Shown here in pieces: positions 9,751 to 20,366 of a stretch of 44,652 bases of DNA. This DNA comes from an uncultured Pelagibacteraceae bacterium. GTDB taxonomy: Bacteria > Pseudomonadota > Alphaproteobacteria > Pelagibacterales > Pelagibacteraceae. The first letter of the stretch is position 1; each line of letters begins with the position of its first letter. The notes beneath the pieces were generated by a model. That model made no database searches. It was not told where the DNA came from and saw only the letters and a list, made by a program, of their open reading frames with translations. The stretch spans positions 1-44,652 of the forward strand of contig CACKKE010000004.1 of the NCBI GenBank assembly GCA_902600635.1. The letters run 5' to 3'. The position numbers and the translations under genes were made by a program.

Positions 9751-9859
9751 TATCTTTAAGCAATATTTATAAATTTGCTTAATGTATAATCTATTTCTTA
9801 CATAACAGGTATAACAATTATACAATTGAATTAATTAATTTAAAATTTGAAAATACTGG

Positions 9860-11302
9860 ATGACTTCTAAATTATGGAAAGATTATAACGCTAAAAATGC
9901 ATATGATGGTTATTTTACTGCAGATAACAAACTTAGAAAACATGCAAAAATAATATCTGGAATTTTAGAAAAGTACGGCAAAAAGAAATTACAAGAAATT
10001 GAAAAAAATTGTCAGAGTACGATTAGCGCAAGGGGAATAAATTTTAGAGTATATGCTGCTAATAATAGAGCTGAAGAAAAAAAATGGCCTTTAGATATTA
10101 TTCCAAGAATAATACCTAAAACTGTTTGGAATAAAATTTCCAAAGGTTTAAAACAAAGAGCTAAAGCACTTAATCTTTTTATTGATGATATCTATAATCA
10201 AAAAAAAATTTTCAAAGATAAGATAATACCTGCAGACTTAATTTTAAAATCTCCCTATTACATAAAACAGTGTGAAGGGTTTTCGCCAAAATTTAAGGCT
10301 TGGTCTAATATATCTGGTATCGATTTAATAAGAAATAAAAGCGGAGAATATTTAGTTCTTGAAGATAATCTAAGAGTGCCATCAGGCGTATCTTATATGC
10401 TTGAGAATAGAATGGTTATGATGGATGTTTTTCCAGAATTATTTTCTAGATATAAGGTTTCATCAATTCATCAATACACAAATAAATTATATAATTGTAT
10501 GGTTGAGTGTATTCCAAAAAAGACATCTAATCCTCATATGGTTGTTTTAACTCCAGGAATTTACAACTCAGCTTACTTTGAACATTCATTTTTAGCAGAA
10601 CAAATGGGAATTGCTTTAGTTGAAGGTAAAGATCTTTTTGTTGAAGATGATAATGTTTATATGAAAACTGTTAAAGGGCCTCTTAAAGTTGACTGTATAT
10701 ATAGAAGACTTGATGACAGTTTTCTAGATCCCAAAGTATTTAATAAAGAGTCTTTAATTGGAGTGCCAGGTTTATTTAAATGCTGGTTAAAAAAAAATGT
10801 TGGTATCTTAAATGCAATAGGAACAGGTGTTGCAGATGATAAAGTTGTCTATTCATATGTTAATAAAATGATAACTTATTATCTGGGTGAACAACCTTTA
10901 TTAAATCAAGTAGAGACATATTTATGTCATGAAGAACAACAAAAAAAATATGTTTTAGAAAATCTATCAAAGTTAGTTGTAAAACCAGCAAATGCCTCAG
11001 GTGGTTATGGATTAATGATAGGACCCAAGGCGCCTAAAAAAGAAATTGAAGAGGTAAGACAAAAAATTTTAAAAAATCCAAGAGAATTTATTGCTCAACC
11101 ACTAGAAGTGTTATCAACTGGTCCTACTATAACTAATAATAATATAGAACCGAGACATGTTGATTTAAGACCATTCGTTTTAACAGGAAAATCAAATTAT
11201 GTGACTTCAGGTGGACTAACAAGAGTAGCTTTGAGAAAGGGTAGTACTATTGTAAATAGTTCACAAGGTGGTGGATCCAAAGATACTTTAATTGTTGGTT
11301 AA
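9860..11302 (+). CDS. circularly permuted ATP-grasp family protein (COG2308-type)
   Basis: 'GISDLIRN..GEYLVLEDNLRVPSGVSYMLENR'-type motifs, 'VVKPANASGGYGLMIGP', 'HVDLRPFVLTG', C-terminal 'NSSQGGGSKDT'. Confidence 0.9.
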   Translation: MTSKLWKDYNAKNAYDGYFTADNKLRKHAKIISGILEKYGKKKLQEIEKNCQSTISARGINFRVYAANNRAEEKKWPLDIIPRIIPKTVWNKISKGLKQRAKALNLFIDDIYNQKKIFKDKIIPADLILKSPYYIKQCEGFSPKFKAWSNISGIDLIRNKSGEYLVLEDNLRVPSGVSYMLENRMVMMDVFPELFSRYKVSSIHQYTNKLYNCMVECIPKKTSNPHMVVLTPGIYNSAYFEHSFLAEQMGIALVEGKDLFVEDDNVYMKTVKGPLKVDCIYRRLDDSFLDPKVFNKESLIGVPGLFKCWLKKNVGILNAIGTGVADDKVVYSYVNKMITYYLGEQPLLNQVETYLCHEEQQKKYVLENLSKLVVKPANASGGYGLMIGPKAPKKEIEEVRQKILKNPREFIAQPLEVLSTGPTITNNNIEPRHVDLRPFVLTGKSNYVTSGGLTRVALRKGSTIVNSSQGGGSKDTLIVG

Positions 11303-11307
11303 AATAT

Positions 11308-11709
11308 TTATTCAATAAGAGCTTTTTCTAAATATTTTATATTAAGTTTACAATCTTTGTACCCATGTTTAACTACATTCAGATATCTTTCTGTAGGAAA
11401 TCTAAATGGCGTTTTTTTTGTCATGGTATAAGTCATTACTTTTTTACCTTCATACAAAAAATAATATTTTTTATATAAAATTGGATAATCCTCGTAGACA
11501 TCGAGTTTTTTCTCATCACTCTTGGAAATTTCAAATAAGCCACCCGGTACTATGGAATTTTTTTTTGGTTCAATATCAGCGGCTCTATACTTGCTTCTAA
11601 AAGTTAATCTAAAATCCTTAAGATTCATTTTTTTAATAAAAATACTATCTTTACATCTTCTTTTCATTTGAAAATGATGAAGATTACTTCCGTAAGCAAA
11701 ATAAAGCAT
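11308..11709 (-). CDS. gamma-glutamylcyclotransferase (GGCT)-like fold protein
   Basis: N-terminal 'LYFAYGSNLHHFQMKRRC' (YGSN motif) and 'LDVYEDYP'. Confidence 0.8.
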   Translation of the reverse strand: MLYFAYGSNLHHFQMKRRCKDSIFIKKMNLKDFRLTFRSKYRAADIEPKKNSIVPGGLFEISKSDEKKLDVYEDYPILYKKYYFLYEGKKVMTYTMTKKTPFRFPTERYLNVVKHGYKDCKLNIKYLEKALIE

Positions 11710-12459
11710 TTATCTATCTACAATTTCAATATCTTTTTCTTTTATAAATTTCAAAATTTGGGAATTACAATTGTCAATTCTAGACTGATTTTCAGATCTT
11801 AAAACAATTGATACACCTAACTTACCAGCATGAAAAAATGGATAGCTCCCAATTTCAACGTCTTGGTTCTGATCTTGAACTTTACTAAGTGAGTTAGCTA
11901 TTTCACTTTCGACTGTTCTTAAATTAATTGTATGACTTAGAATTGGTTCTCCACCAGCTATCTTATTTTTCAAGCCTCCTAACATAGATTTCATTATTGA
12001 AGGGACACCTGGTAAACAAAATACGTTTTCAACATTAAATCCTGGGGCACCACTTGTTGGATTTATAATTAAGTCTGCATTTTCTGGCATCCAAGCCATT
12101 CTTTGTCTACCTTTGTTAAATTCTCCTTTATCATAATAAGCTTCTAATATTTTAAATGCTTCTTTATGTATTTCATATTTTCGATTGAAAACTTTTGAAA
12201 CTGACTTAGCAGTAATATCATCATGGGTAGGACCAATCCCTCCAGTTGTAAAAACATAATTATTGGATTTTCTTAAAACATTGAGTGTATCAACGATTTT
12301 TTTTTCTACATCAGGAATAACTCTTACCTCATTTACTTTTACACCAATAGAGTTAAGCCATGATGCTAATGTATTCGTGTTAGTGTCTTGAGTTCGACCA
12401 GAAAGAATTTCGTTACCGATGATTAATATTGCAGCATTTACTTTTGTGTTTTTACTCAT
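11710..12459 (-). CDS. CinA-like molybdopterin-binding domain protein
   Basis: 'AAILIIGNEILSGRTQDTNTNTLA', 'VFTTGGIGPTHDDITAKSV', 'NPTSGAPGF', 'LPGVPSIM'. Confidence 0.9.
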   Translation of the reverse strand: MSKNTKVNAAILIIGNEILSGRTQDTNTNTLASWLNSIGVKVNEVRVIPDVEKKIVDTLNVLRKSNNYVFTTGGIGPTHDDITAKSVSKVFNRKYEIHKEAFKILEAYYDKGEFNKGRQRMAWMPENADLIINPTSGAPGFNVENVFCLPGVPSIMKSMLGGLKNKIAGGEPILSHTINLRTVESEIANSLSKVQDQNQDVEIGSYPFFHAGKLGVSIVLRSENQSRIDNCNSQILKFIKEKDIEIVDR

Positions 12460-12466
12460 TTTATAT

Positions 12467-12473
12467 GTATAAT
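12467..12473. promoter_or_regulatory. candidate symmetric/bidirectional -10 element between cinA-like and sfsA
   Basis: 20-bp gap between divergent ATGs contains GTATAAT (+) / ATTATAC (-); TTGTGT lies 18 nt upstream of the plus-strand TATAAT. Confidence 0.4.
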
Positions 12474-12479
12474 TCGATT

Positions 12480-13178
12480 ATGGAATTTACCAAGTCTTTA
12501 TTAAAAGGCAAATTAATCAAAAGATATAAGCGTTTTTTTGTTGATGTAAATCTAAATAAAAAAATTGTCACTGCTCATTGTCCAAATACTGGATCTATGA
12601 AAGGTTTGCTAAATGAAGGTAATGAAGTGCATTTATTCAAGCATGATGATCCAAAAAGAAAATTAAAATATGGTCTAGAAATTATTAAGGCCAAAAAAAA
12701 CTTTGTCGGAATAAATACTCATAGAGCAAATAAAATTGTACACCACGGATTAAATAATAACCTCATCAAGGAATTCAAAAATAACGATAAGATTAATTCA
12801 GAAGTTTTTTTTAATAAAGAGACTAGATTCGATTTTTTAATTGAGAAAAATGGTCAAAAAAGTTTTCTAGAGGTAAAGAATGTTACTCTTTTTAGAGATA
12901 AAAAAACAGCTGAGTTTCCAGATGCTATTACTACTAGGGGATCAAAACATTTACTTACCCTTATTGATGCCATAAAGAAAGGCTATAAGTCTTACTTAAT
13001 ATTTTTAGTTCAAATACAAAATATGGAATACTTTAAAATAGCAAAAGATATTGATAGTAAGTACTATGAAAATTATTTATTAGCTAAAAAAGCTGGGGTA
13101 AATTTTTTGGCTTATAGATGCAACATTAGTTCTAAAAAAATTTATATAGATAAAAAAATAAAAATTATTGATGAGTGA
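12480..13178 (+). CDS. sfsA: sugar fermentation stimulation protein A
   Basis: 'AHCPNTGSMKGLLNEG', 'FLEVKNVTLFRD..AEFPDAITTRGSKHL'; ATG at 12480 preferred over the upstream start. Confidence 0.92.
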   Translation: MEFTKSLLKGKLIKRYKRFFVDVNLNKKIVTAHCPNTGSMKGLLNEGNEVHLFKHDDPKRKLKYGLEIIKAKKNFVGINTHRANKIVHHGLNNNLIKEFKNNDKINSEVFFNKETRFDFLIEKNGQKSFLEVKNVTLFRDKKTAEFPDAITTRGSKHLLTLIDAIKKGYKSYLIFLVQIQNMEYFKIAKDIDSKYYENYLLAKKAGVNFLAYRCNISSKKIYIDKKIKIIDE

Positions 13179-13944
13179 TTACACTGAAAAATTTGAAAAA
13201 ATGAGAATAGCAGGAAAGCTAGCTTCGCAAACTTTAGACATGTTAACTGAAAATATTAAAGAAGGTGTTTCAACAGCTTACATAGATAAGCTTGGCTATG
13301 AGTTTATAAAAGATAATGGGGGCCACTCTGCCCCACTTTATTATCGTGGTTTTACTAAATCTTTGTGTACATCTCTTAATCATGTTGTATGTCATGGTGT
13401 GCCCTCAGAGGATAGAGTTTTAGTTGAAGGAGATGCGCTTAATGTAGATGTAACTGCAATCATTAACGAACATTATGGAGATACAAGTAGAATGTTTTGT
13501 ATTGGAAAAACCTCGGTAAAATTAAATAATCTAATTGATGCAACTTATCAGTCTATGATGAAAGCAATCAAAATCTTAAAACCTGGTATTAAACTTGGAG
13601 ATATAGGACATGAAATACAATCTTATATTGAGGAAAAAGGATTTTCTGTAGTAAAGGATTTTTGTGGTCATGGGATAGGCACATCATTTCATGAACCACC
13701 AAATATTTTACATTATGGAACAAAAAATACAGGTATGGAATTAAAACCTGGGATGACATTTACAATAGAACCAATGATTAATGCTGGTAAATTTAATGTA
13801 AAAATGCTTAATGATGGGTGGACTGCAGTGACAAAAGACAAATCTTTATCTGCACAATTTGAGCATACTGTTGGAATTACTGAAAATGGTTATGAAATAT
13901 TTACAGAATCTGCTAAAGGTTATTCAAAGCCCCCATACTTATAA
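13171..13944 (+). CDS. map: type I methionine aminopeptidase
   Basis: 'NVDVTAIINEHYGDTSRMF', 'GHGIGTSFHEPPNILHYG', 'GMTFTIEPMI', 'AQFEHTVGIT'; overlaps the sfsA stop. Confidence 0.95.
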   Translation: MSDYTEKFEKMRIAGKLASQTLDMLTENIKEGVSTAYIDKLGYEFIKDNGGHSAPLYYRGFTKSLCTSLNHVVCHGVPSEDRVLVEGDALNVDVTAIINEHYGDTSRMFCIGKTSVKLNNLIDATYQSMMKAIKILKPGIKLGDIGHEIQSYIEEKGFSVVKDFCGHGIGTSFHEPPNILHYGTKNTGMELKPGMTFTIEPMINAGKFNVKMLNDGWTAVTKDKSLSAQFEHTVGITENGYEIFTESAKGYSKPPYL

Positions 13945-13947
13945 TTA

Positions 13948-15240
13948 ATGATTAAAAGATACTCTCGAAAAGAATTGACAGATATTTGGTCTGAGGAAAA
14001 TAAATACAAAATATGGTTGGATGTTGAAATTGCTGCAGCTCAAGCAATGGAAAAACTTGGTCAAATTCCAAAAGGTGTCTCATCAATAGTTAGGAAAAAA
14101 GCTAGAATAAATGTAAAAAGAATTCATCAAATTGAGAGTAAAGTTAAACATGATGTAATTGCTTTTTTAACTTCCATCACAGAAAAAGCAGGAATAAAAG
14201 CTAGATACCTCCATCTTGGCATGACTTCATCTGATGTGGTAGATACAAGTTTTAATATTCAATTAGTTCAGTCAGGTAAAATTATCTTAAAAGACATAGA
14301 TCAAATTTTAAAAGTATTAAAAAAACAAGCTAGAAAGTATAAATTTACTCCTTGTATAGGTCGAAGTCATGGAATTCATGCTGAGCCAATAACATTTGGA
14401 TTAAAATTAGCTTCCTTTTATGAGGAGTTTAAAAGAAATAGAGAAAGATTAGTTTATGCTATAGATCAAATATCAACTTGTGCAATTTCTGGAGCAGTTG
14501 GAACATTTGCAAATGTAAACCCTAATGTTGAAAAACATGTTGCAAAAAAACTTGGATTAAAAGTTGAACCAATCTCTACTCAAATAATCCCAAGAGATCG
14601 ACATGCATTTTATTTTTCAGTATTAGGAATTATCGCAGGAAGTATAGAAAGAGTTGCTATAGAAATAAGACATTTACAAAGGTCAGAAGTTTACGAATTG
14701 CAAGAATACTTTTCTAAAAGTCAAAAGGGTTCATCTGCGATGCCCCATAAAAAAAATCCAATTTTAAGTGAAAACTTAACGGGACTAGCAAGAATGGTAA
14801 GAAGTTCAGTTGTTCCAGCGCTTGAAAATATTGCACTTTGGCATGAAAGAGATATTTCACATTCAAGTGTAGAGAGAAATATTGGTCCTGATGCAAATAT
14901 TACTATAGATTTTGCACTTGTAAGATTAGCGGGTGTTTTAGATAATATGATTGTTTATCCAAAAAAAATGCTAGAAAATCTCAATCTTACTAAAGGGCTA
15001 ATTTTTTCACAAGAAGTGATGCTAGAACTAACAAAAACTGGTATCACAAGAGAAAAATCCTATAAGTTAGTACAAGGATATGCAAAAAAATGTTTTGCTG
15101 AAAATTTAGATTTGTTTAATGTTATCCAGTCTGACAAGTTAATAATGAGTAAAATTTCAATCAAAAAACTAAAGTCTATATTTAGTTATTCTAAACACTT
15201 TAAAAATGTAAATCTAATTTTTAGGCGGGTTTTCAAATAA
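13948..15240 (+). CDS. purB: adenylosuccinate lyase
   Basis: '[12 protein letters not shown]', '[10 protein letters not shown]', '[11 protein letters not shown]' signature. Confidence 0.95.
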   Translation: MIKRYSRKELTDIWSEENKYKIWLDVEIAAAQAMEKLGQIPKGVSSIVRKKARINVKRIHQIESKVKHDVIAFLTSITEKAGIKARYLHLGMTSSDVVDTSFNIQLVQSGKIILKDIDQILKVLKKQARKYKFTPCIGRSHGIHAEPITFGLKLASFYEEFKRNRERLVYAIDQISTCAISGAVGTFANVNPNVEKHVAKKLGLKVEPISTQIIPRDRHAFYFSVLGIIAGSIERVAIEIRHLQRSEVYELQEYFSKSQKGSSAMPHKKNPILSENLTGLARMVRSSVVPALENIALWHERDISHSSVERNIGPDANITIDFALVRLAGVLDNMIVYPKKMLENLNLTKGLIFSQEVMLELTKTGITREKSYKLVQGYAKKCFAENLDLFNVIQSDKLIMSKISIKKLKSIFSYSKHFKNVNLIFRRVFK

Positions 15241-16025
15241 TGAAAAAAGGTAAAAAACTTTACGAGGGAAAAGCCAAGATAATATATTCAACCTCAGATA
15301 AAAATTTAGTAATCCAATACTTTAAAGATGATGCTACAGCATTTAATAATGAAAAAAGAACTACTATTGAGGGTAAAGGAGTATTAAATAATAGAATTTC
15401 TGAACATATACTTACAAATTTATCTCAAATTGGTATTGAAAACCATTTAGTCAAACGACTAAACATGAGAGAACAATTAATTAAATTTGTAGAAATAATT
15501 CCAATTGAATTTGTTATTCGTAATGTGGCAACAGGATCTTTAACTAAAAGACTTGGAATAGAAGATGGAACTGTACTAAAAGAACCTTTAATTGAATACT
15601 GTTTAAAAGATGACAAACTTGGTGATCCTTTAATTTCAGAGGATCATATTTACGCATTTGATTGGGCAAATAAAAAAGAAATTGAAAAGATAAAAAAAAC
15701 TATTTTTAGAATAAATGATTTTATGATTGGAATGTTTAGAGGAGTGGGAATAAAATTAATTGATTTTAAATTAGAATTTGGAAGAACTAAAATTGATGGA
15801 AGAAAAGAAATAATTTTAGCTGATGAAATAAGCCCTGATACTTGTAGATTATGGGACTCTGCAACTGACAAAAAACTTGATAAAGATAGGTTTAGAAAAG
15901 ATTTAGGAGATTTATTACCTGCATATACCGAAGTTGCCAAAAGACTTGGAATTCTACATGAGCAATCGAATGTTTCTGCAGTGAATGTAACTAAACTATC
16001 CTCAATTAAAAAGAAGCGAAAATGA
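15240..16025 (+). CDS. purC: phosphoribosylaminoimidazole-succinocarboxamide synthase (SAICAR synthase)
   Basis: '[14 protein letters not shown]', '[14 protein letters not shown]', '[14 protein letters not shown]'. Confidence 0.95.
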   Translation: MKKGKKLYEGKAKIIYSTSDKNLVIQYFKDDATAFNNEKRTTIEGKGVLNNRISEHILTNLSQIGIENHLVKRLNMREQLIKFVEIIPIEFVIRNVATGSLTKRLGIEDGTVLKEPLIEYCLKDDKLGDPLISEDHIYAFDWANKKEIEKIKKTIFRINDFMIGMFRGVGIKLIDFKLEFGRTKIDGRKEIILADEISPDTCRLWDSATDKKLDKDRFRKDLGDLLPAYTEVAKRLGILHEQSNVSAVNVTKLSSIKKKRK

Positions 16026-16264
16026 AAGTTTCTGCAGTAATAACTCTTAAAAAGGATGTTTTAGATCCACAAGGAAAAGTAATCCATGAAACATTAGATG
16101 GTATGGGTTTTAATTCTGTCAATGAAGTTAGACAAGGAAAATATTTTGAAATTGATGTTAAAGAAAATGATCCAAAAAAAGCTAAAGATCTTGTAGAAGA
16201 CATGTGTAAAAAACTTTTAGCTAATCTTGTTATTGAAAACTACAAAATTATTGAGACACAATAA
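16022..16264 (+). CDS. purS: phosphoribosylformylglycinamidine synthase subunit PurS
   Basis: 80 aa, '[25 protein letters not shown]'; located between purC and purQ with ATGA overlap. Confidence 0.93.
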   Translation: MKVSAVITLKKDVLDPQGKVIHETLDGMGFNSVNEVRQGKYFEIDVKENDPKKAKDLVEDMCKKLLANLVIENYKIIETQ

Positions 16265-16267
16265 TTA

Positions 16268-16951
16268 ATGAAATCATCAGTTATAACCTTTCCTGGTTCA
16301 AATTGTGATCGAGATATGGATGTGGCTCTCACAAAATTTGGATTTAAAAATAAAATGGTTTGGCATAATGATCAAGAATTGCCCAAAAGTGATTTGATTG
16401 TTTTGCCTGGTGGTTTTTCTTACGGTGATTATTTACGTTGTGGCAGTATGGCCTCAAAGTCAAAAATAATGAATTCAGTAATTAATTTTGCAAAATCAGG
16501 TGGTTTGGTAATGGGAATTTGTAATGGTTTTCAAATTTTAGTTGAGTCTGGTTTGGTGCCAGGAGTATTATTAAGAAATAAATATCTTCAGTTTATTTGT
16601 AAAAATGTACACGTAAAAGTTGACAACAAAGAGAATACTTTTTTTAAAAATCTAGATAAAAAAATTTTGGAATTTCACATAGCCCATAATGAAGGTAATT
16701 ATTTTTGTACCAACGATCAACTTAAAGAGATTGAAGATAATAATCAAATAGCAATTTATTATTGTGATCAAAATGGCAATACAAATGATCAAATAAATCC
16801 TAATGGTTCAATAAAAAATATTGCAGGTATTTTTAACAAAGAAAAAAATGTTTTGGGTATGATGCCTCATCCTGAAAGAATGATAGATGAAAGCTTATCT
16901 GGGGAAGATGGATCAATCTTTTTTAAAAATCTTTTAAATAATATTAAATAA
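16268..16951 (+). CDS. purQ: phosphoribosylformylglycinamidine synthase subunit PurQ
   Basis: '[14 protein letters not shown]', '[17 protein letters not shown]', 'GICNGFQIL', 'MMPHPERM'. Confidence 0.95.
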   Translation: MKSSVITFPGSNCDRDMDVALTKFGFKNKMVWHNDQELPKSDLIVLPGGFSYGDYLRCGSMASKSKIMNSVINFAKSGGLVMGICNGFQILVESGLVPGVLLRNKYLQFICKNVHVKVDNKENTFFKNLDKKILEFHIAHNEGNYFCTNDQLKEIEDNNQIAIYYCDQNGNTNDQINPNGSIKNIAGIFNKEKNVLGMMPHPERMIDESLSGEDGSIFFKNLLNNIK

Positions 16952-19140
16952 TGTTGGTTAACGAAAAAATTGCAATTGAACATGGTTTAAAATCAGATGA
17001 GTATAAAAAAATTTGTAAATTATTAAAAAGAACACCTAATATCACTGAGTTGGGTATATTTTCTGCAATGTGGAATGAACATTGCTCCTATAAATCTTCA
17101 AGAATTCATTTAAAAAAATTACACACTAAAGGAAAAAAAGTAATTCAAGGACCAGGAGAAAATGCTGGAGTTATTGATATTGAAGATGGAGATGCATTAG
17201 TTTTTAAAATTGAGAGTCATAATCACCCTTCATTTATTGAACCCTATCAAGGAGCAGCAACAGGAGTTGGTGGAATTATGCGAGATGTTTTTACAATGGG
17301 TGCAAGACCTATTGCTAACTTAAATTCAATCCATTTTGGTTCAACTCAACACAAAAAAACAAAAAATTTATTAAGAGGTGTTGTTCATGGAATTGGTGGT
17401 TATGGAAACTGTATGGGTGTACCCACCATAGCAGGCCAAACATCTTTTGATAGATCATATAATGGAAATATCTTAGTAAACGCGATGACTTTAGGATTGG
17501 TTAAAAAAGATAAGATATTTTATTCCAAAGCAGCTGGTCTAAATAAACCAGTTATATATGTTGGATCAAAAACCGGTAGAGATGGAATTCATGGAGCAAG
17601 TATGGCTTCTGCAAGTTTTGATGAAAAAATAGAGGAAAAAAAACCAACTGTGCAAGTTGGGGATCCATTTACTGAAAAGCTTTTATTGGAGGCGTGCTTA
17701 GAATTAATGTCAGGAGACTCAATTATTGCAATTCAAGATATGGGCGCTGCAGGACTAACCTCTTCAAGTATTGAAATGGCATCAAAGGGAAATTTAGGTA
17801 TTGAAATTAACTTGAACAAAGTTCCATGTAGAGAAAGCAAAATGACCCCTTACGAAATTATGTTATCAGAAAGCCAGGAAAGAATGCTTATAGTTCTTGA
17901 GAATGGTAAAGAAGAAATAGCCAAAAAAATATTTGATAAATGGAATTTAGATTTTGCTGTTATTGGAAAAACAACCAATACAAAAAATATTGAATTATTT
18001 TTTGACAACAAACAAGTAGCTAATATTCCAGTTAATACATTGGTTGAAAACTCTCCAATGTATGATCGAAAATGGAAAAAATCAAAATTACCAAAAAAAA
18101 ATAAAATAAATAAAACAATATTTAAAAGTCTTAAAATCAAAGATACGTTAAAAAAAATCTTATCCAGTCCAAATGTTTGTAGCAAAGAATGGATTTGGCA
18201 ACAGTATGATCACACAGTCATGGGTGATACTATACAAAAACCCGGGGGAGACTCTGGTGTAGTAAGAGTTCATAAAACAGATAAAGCTATAGCTGCTACA
18301 GTTGACTCATCTGCAACTTATTGTTGGGCACATCCACCCACTGGGGGAAAGCAAGTCGTTTGTGAAACTTGGAGAAATTTAATCTCAGTAGGTGCTAAAC
18401 CTATAGCTGTTACCAATTGTTTAAATTTTGGAAGCCCAGAGAAAGAAGAAAATATGGGTGAGTTTGTCGAATGTGTTCAAGGTATCAGTGAAGCATGTAA
18501 GTATTTAGATTATCCTGTTGTCTCAGGAAATGTATCTTTTTACAACGAAACTAAAGACATCGGTATTAAACCAACTCCTACGATAGGAGGTGTAGGTTTA
18601 ATTAAAGATTACAAAAAAATGATCACAATGAATTTTAAAGAAATCGACAACATCGTATTAGTGATTGGTAAAACAGAGGGTCATATAGATCAAAGTTTAT
18701 TATCAAGAATAATATTAAATGAAAATAATGGACCACCGCCTGAGGTAAATTTATTTAATGAAAAAAATAATGGTCTGACTCTTCTTAATTTAATAGAGAA
18801 AAATTTCATTAAAAGTGCCCATGATGTATCTCTCGGTGGAATAATCACAGCGATCAGCAAAATGTGTATTAAAGGAAATAAAGGTGTACAAATCAAAAAG
18901 CCAAAATTTTTGATTAATGAAATTGAATACTTTTTTGCTGAAGATCAAGGAAGATATTTGATTGAAATAAATCCAAACGATTTAAAAGAAGTCTCTAAAA
19001 TTTTAGATAAAAATTCAGTACATTATGATGAGATAGGCAAAATCATCGATAAAGAGATGATAATTGATCAAAAGACGAAACTAACAATTGACGAATTAAA
19101 ATCATATAATACTAATTGGCTTAAGAGATACATGGTTTGA
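16951..19140 (+). CDS. purL: phosphoribosylformylglycinamidine synthase subunit PurL
   Basis: '[11 protein letters not shown]', '[25 protein letters not shown]', 'GDSGVVRV'; overlaps the purQ stop. Confidence 0.96.
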   Translation: MLVNEKIAIEHGLKSDEYKKICKLLKRTPNITELGIFSAMWNEHCSYKSSRIHLKKLHTKGKKVIQGPGENAGVIDIEDGDALVFKIESHNHPSFIEPYQGAATGVGGIMRDVFTMGARPIANLNSIHFGSTQHKKTKNLLRGVVHGIGGYGNCMGVPTIAGQTSFDRSYNGNILVNAMTLGLVKKDKIFYSKAAGLNKPVIYVGSKTGRDGIHGASMASASFDEKIEEKKPTVQVGDPFTEKLLLEACLELMSGDSIIAIQDMGAAGLTSSSIEMASKGNLGIEINLNKVPCRESKMTPYEIMLSESQERMLIVLENGKEEIAKKIFDKWNLDFAVIGKTTNTKNIELFFDNKQVANIPVNTLVENSPMYDRKWKKSKLPKKNKINKTIFKSLKIKDTLKKILSSPNVCSKEWIWQQYDHTVMGDTIQKPGGDSGVVRVHKTDKAIAATVDSSATYCWAHPPTGGKQVVCETWRNLISVGAKPIAVTNCLNFGSPEKEENMGEFVECVQGISEACKYLDYPVVSGNVSFYNETKDIGIKPTPTIGGVGLIKDYKKMITMNFKEIDNIVLVIGKTEGHIDQSLLSRIILNENNGPPPEVNLFNEKNNGLTLLNLIEKNFIKSAHDVSLGGIITAISKMCIKGNKGVQIKKPKFLINEIEYFFAEDQGRYLIEINPNDLKEVSKILDKNSVHYDEIGKIIDKEMIIDQKTKLTIDELKSYNTNWLKRYMV

Positions 19141-19142
19141 TT

Positions 19143-19373
19143 ATGGCAATGGATTTAAAAGAGATTGAGAAATTTATTAAAGAAGCAATGCCAGATGCTT
19201 CAATTGAAATACAAGATTTAGCTGGAGATGGTAATCATTATTCTGCTACTGTTACATCATCTCAATTTGCCGGAAAAAGTAAAATTGAACAACACAAAAT
19301 GGTTTATAATTCATTAAAAGGCAGAATGGGGAATGAATTACATGCCTTAGCTATTAAAACAAAGGAACAATAA
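19143..19373 (+). CDS. BolA family protein
   Basis: 'IKEAMPDASIEIQDLAGDGNHYSATVTSSQFAGKSKIEQHKMVY'; upstream of a monothiol glutaredoxin. ATG at 19143 preferred. Confidence 0.93.
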   Translation: MAMDLKEIEKFIKEAMPDASIEIQDLAGDGNHYSATVTSSQFAGKSKIEQHKMVYNSLKGRMGNELHALAIKTKEQ

Positions 19374-19705
19374 TGGATGATAAAACAAAAAATATAATTC
19401 AAAATCATATCGACACTAACGATGTATGTTTATTCATGAAGGGGACTCCAGATGCTCCACAGTGTGGATTTTCAATGGCAGTTTCGAACATGCTAAAAAT
19501 TTTAGAGGTAAATTTTAAAAGTGTAAATGTTCTTGAAGACCAATCAATAAGAGAGGGAATTAAAATTTTTAGTGATTGGCCTACTATCCCTCAACTTTAC
19601 GTAAAAAAAGAATTTGTTGGTGGGTGTGATATTGTAAAAGAAATGTACGAAAGTGGTGAATTAAAAAAAGTTTTTTCTGATAAAGGAATTAATTTTAAAA
19701 AATAA
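19373..19705 (+). CDS. grxD: monothiol glutaredoxin (Grx4 type)
   Basis: 'VCLFMKGTPDAPQCGFS' (CGFS active site), 'WPTIPQLYVKKEFVGGCDIV'. Confidence 0.95.
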   Translation: MDDKTKNIIQNHIDTNDVCLFMKGTPDAPQCGFSMAVSNMLKILEVNFKSVNVLEDQSIREGIKIFSDWPTIPQLYVKKEFVGGCDIVKEMYESGELKKVFSDKGINFKK

Positions 19706-19708
19706 TTA

Positions 19709-20326
19709 TTATCTTGAGTAATATTCAATTACCAAGTTTGGCTCCATTACTACAGGATAAGGAACTTCTTCAAATTTTGGAATTCTGACAAACTTAAATT
19801 TTTTGTTTTTTTGATCTAATTGAATATATTCAGGAGCTTCTCTCTCTTTACTTGCTAAAGCTATATCAATGATTGCAAGTTGTTTGGATTTATCTCTTAT
19901 TTCAATGCTATCTTCTTCTTTAACTAAGTAACTAGAAATATTCACTTTTTTTCCATTAACTTTTACATGTCCGTGGTTGATTAACTGTCTAGCAGAAAAA
20001 ATCGTTGTAGCAAACTTGGCTCTATAAATTACCGCATCTAGTCTTCTCTCTAAAAGACCAATTAAATTTTCACTGGTATCTCCTTTAAGCATAGAAGCCT
20101 TTTTATAAATATTTCTAAACTGTCTTTCGTTAATGTTTCCATAATAAGCTTTAAGTTTTTGTTTTGCTTGTAATTGAATACCATAGTCTGAAGGTTTACC
20201 TTGTTTAGTTTGACCATGCTGACCTGGTCCGTAAGCTCTTTTATTGAATGGGCTCTTAGGTCTACCCCACAGATTAACCTTTAGTCTTCTATCAACTTTA
20301 TGTTTAGAGTTAATTCTTTTTGTCAT
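19709..20326 (-). CDS. rpsD: 30S ribosomal protein S4
   Basis: '[32 protein letters not shown]', S4 domain '[35 protein letters not shown]'. Confidence 0.96.
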   Translation of the reverse strand: MTKRINSKHKVDRRLKVNLWGRPKSPFNKRAYGPGQHGQTKQGKPSDYGIQLQAKQKLKAYYGNINERQFRNIYKKASMLKGDTSENLIGLLERRLDAVIYRAKFATTIFSARQLINHGHVKVNGKKVNISSYLVKEEDSIEIRDKSKQLAIIDIALASKEREAPEYIQLDQKNKKFKFVRIPKFEEVPYPVVMEPNLVIEYYSR

Positions 20327-20338
20327 TTGATATTGGGT

Positions 20339-20366
20339 TTTATAAACTTACTCTATTGTTTGTCAA
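20339..20366 (-). promoter_or_regulatory. sigma70-type promoter for rpsD
   Basis: Minus strand TTGACA (20366-20361) - 16 nt - TATAAA (20344-20339), 12 nt before the rpsD ATG. Confidence 0.65.

Noticed and set aside
17850-18185. 111-aa minus-strand ORF inside purL
   Set aside because: Shadow ORF antisense to a conserved gene; hydrophobic low-complexity translation.
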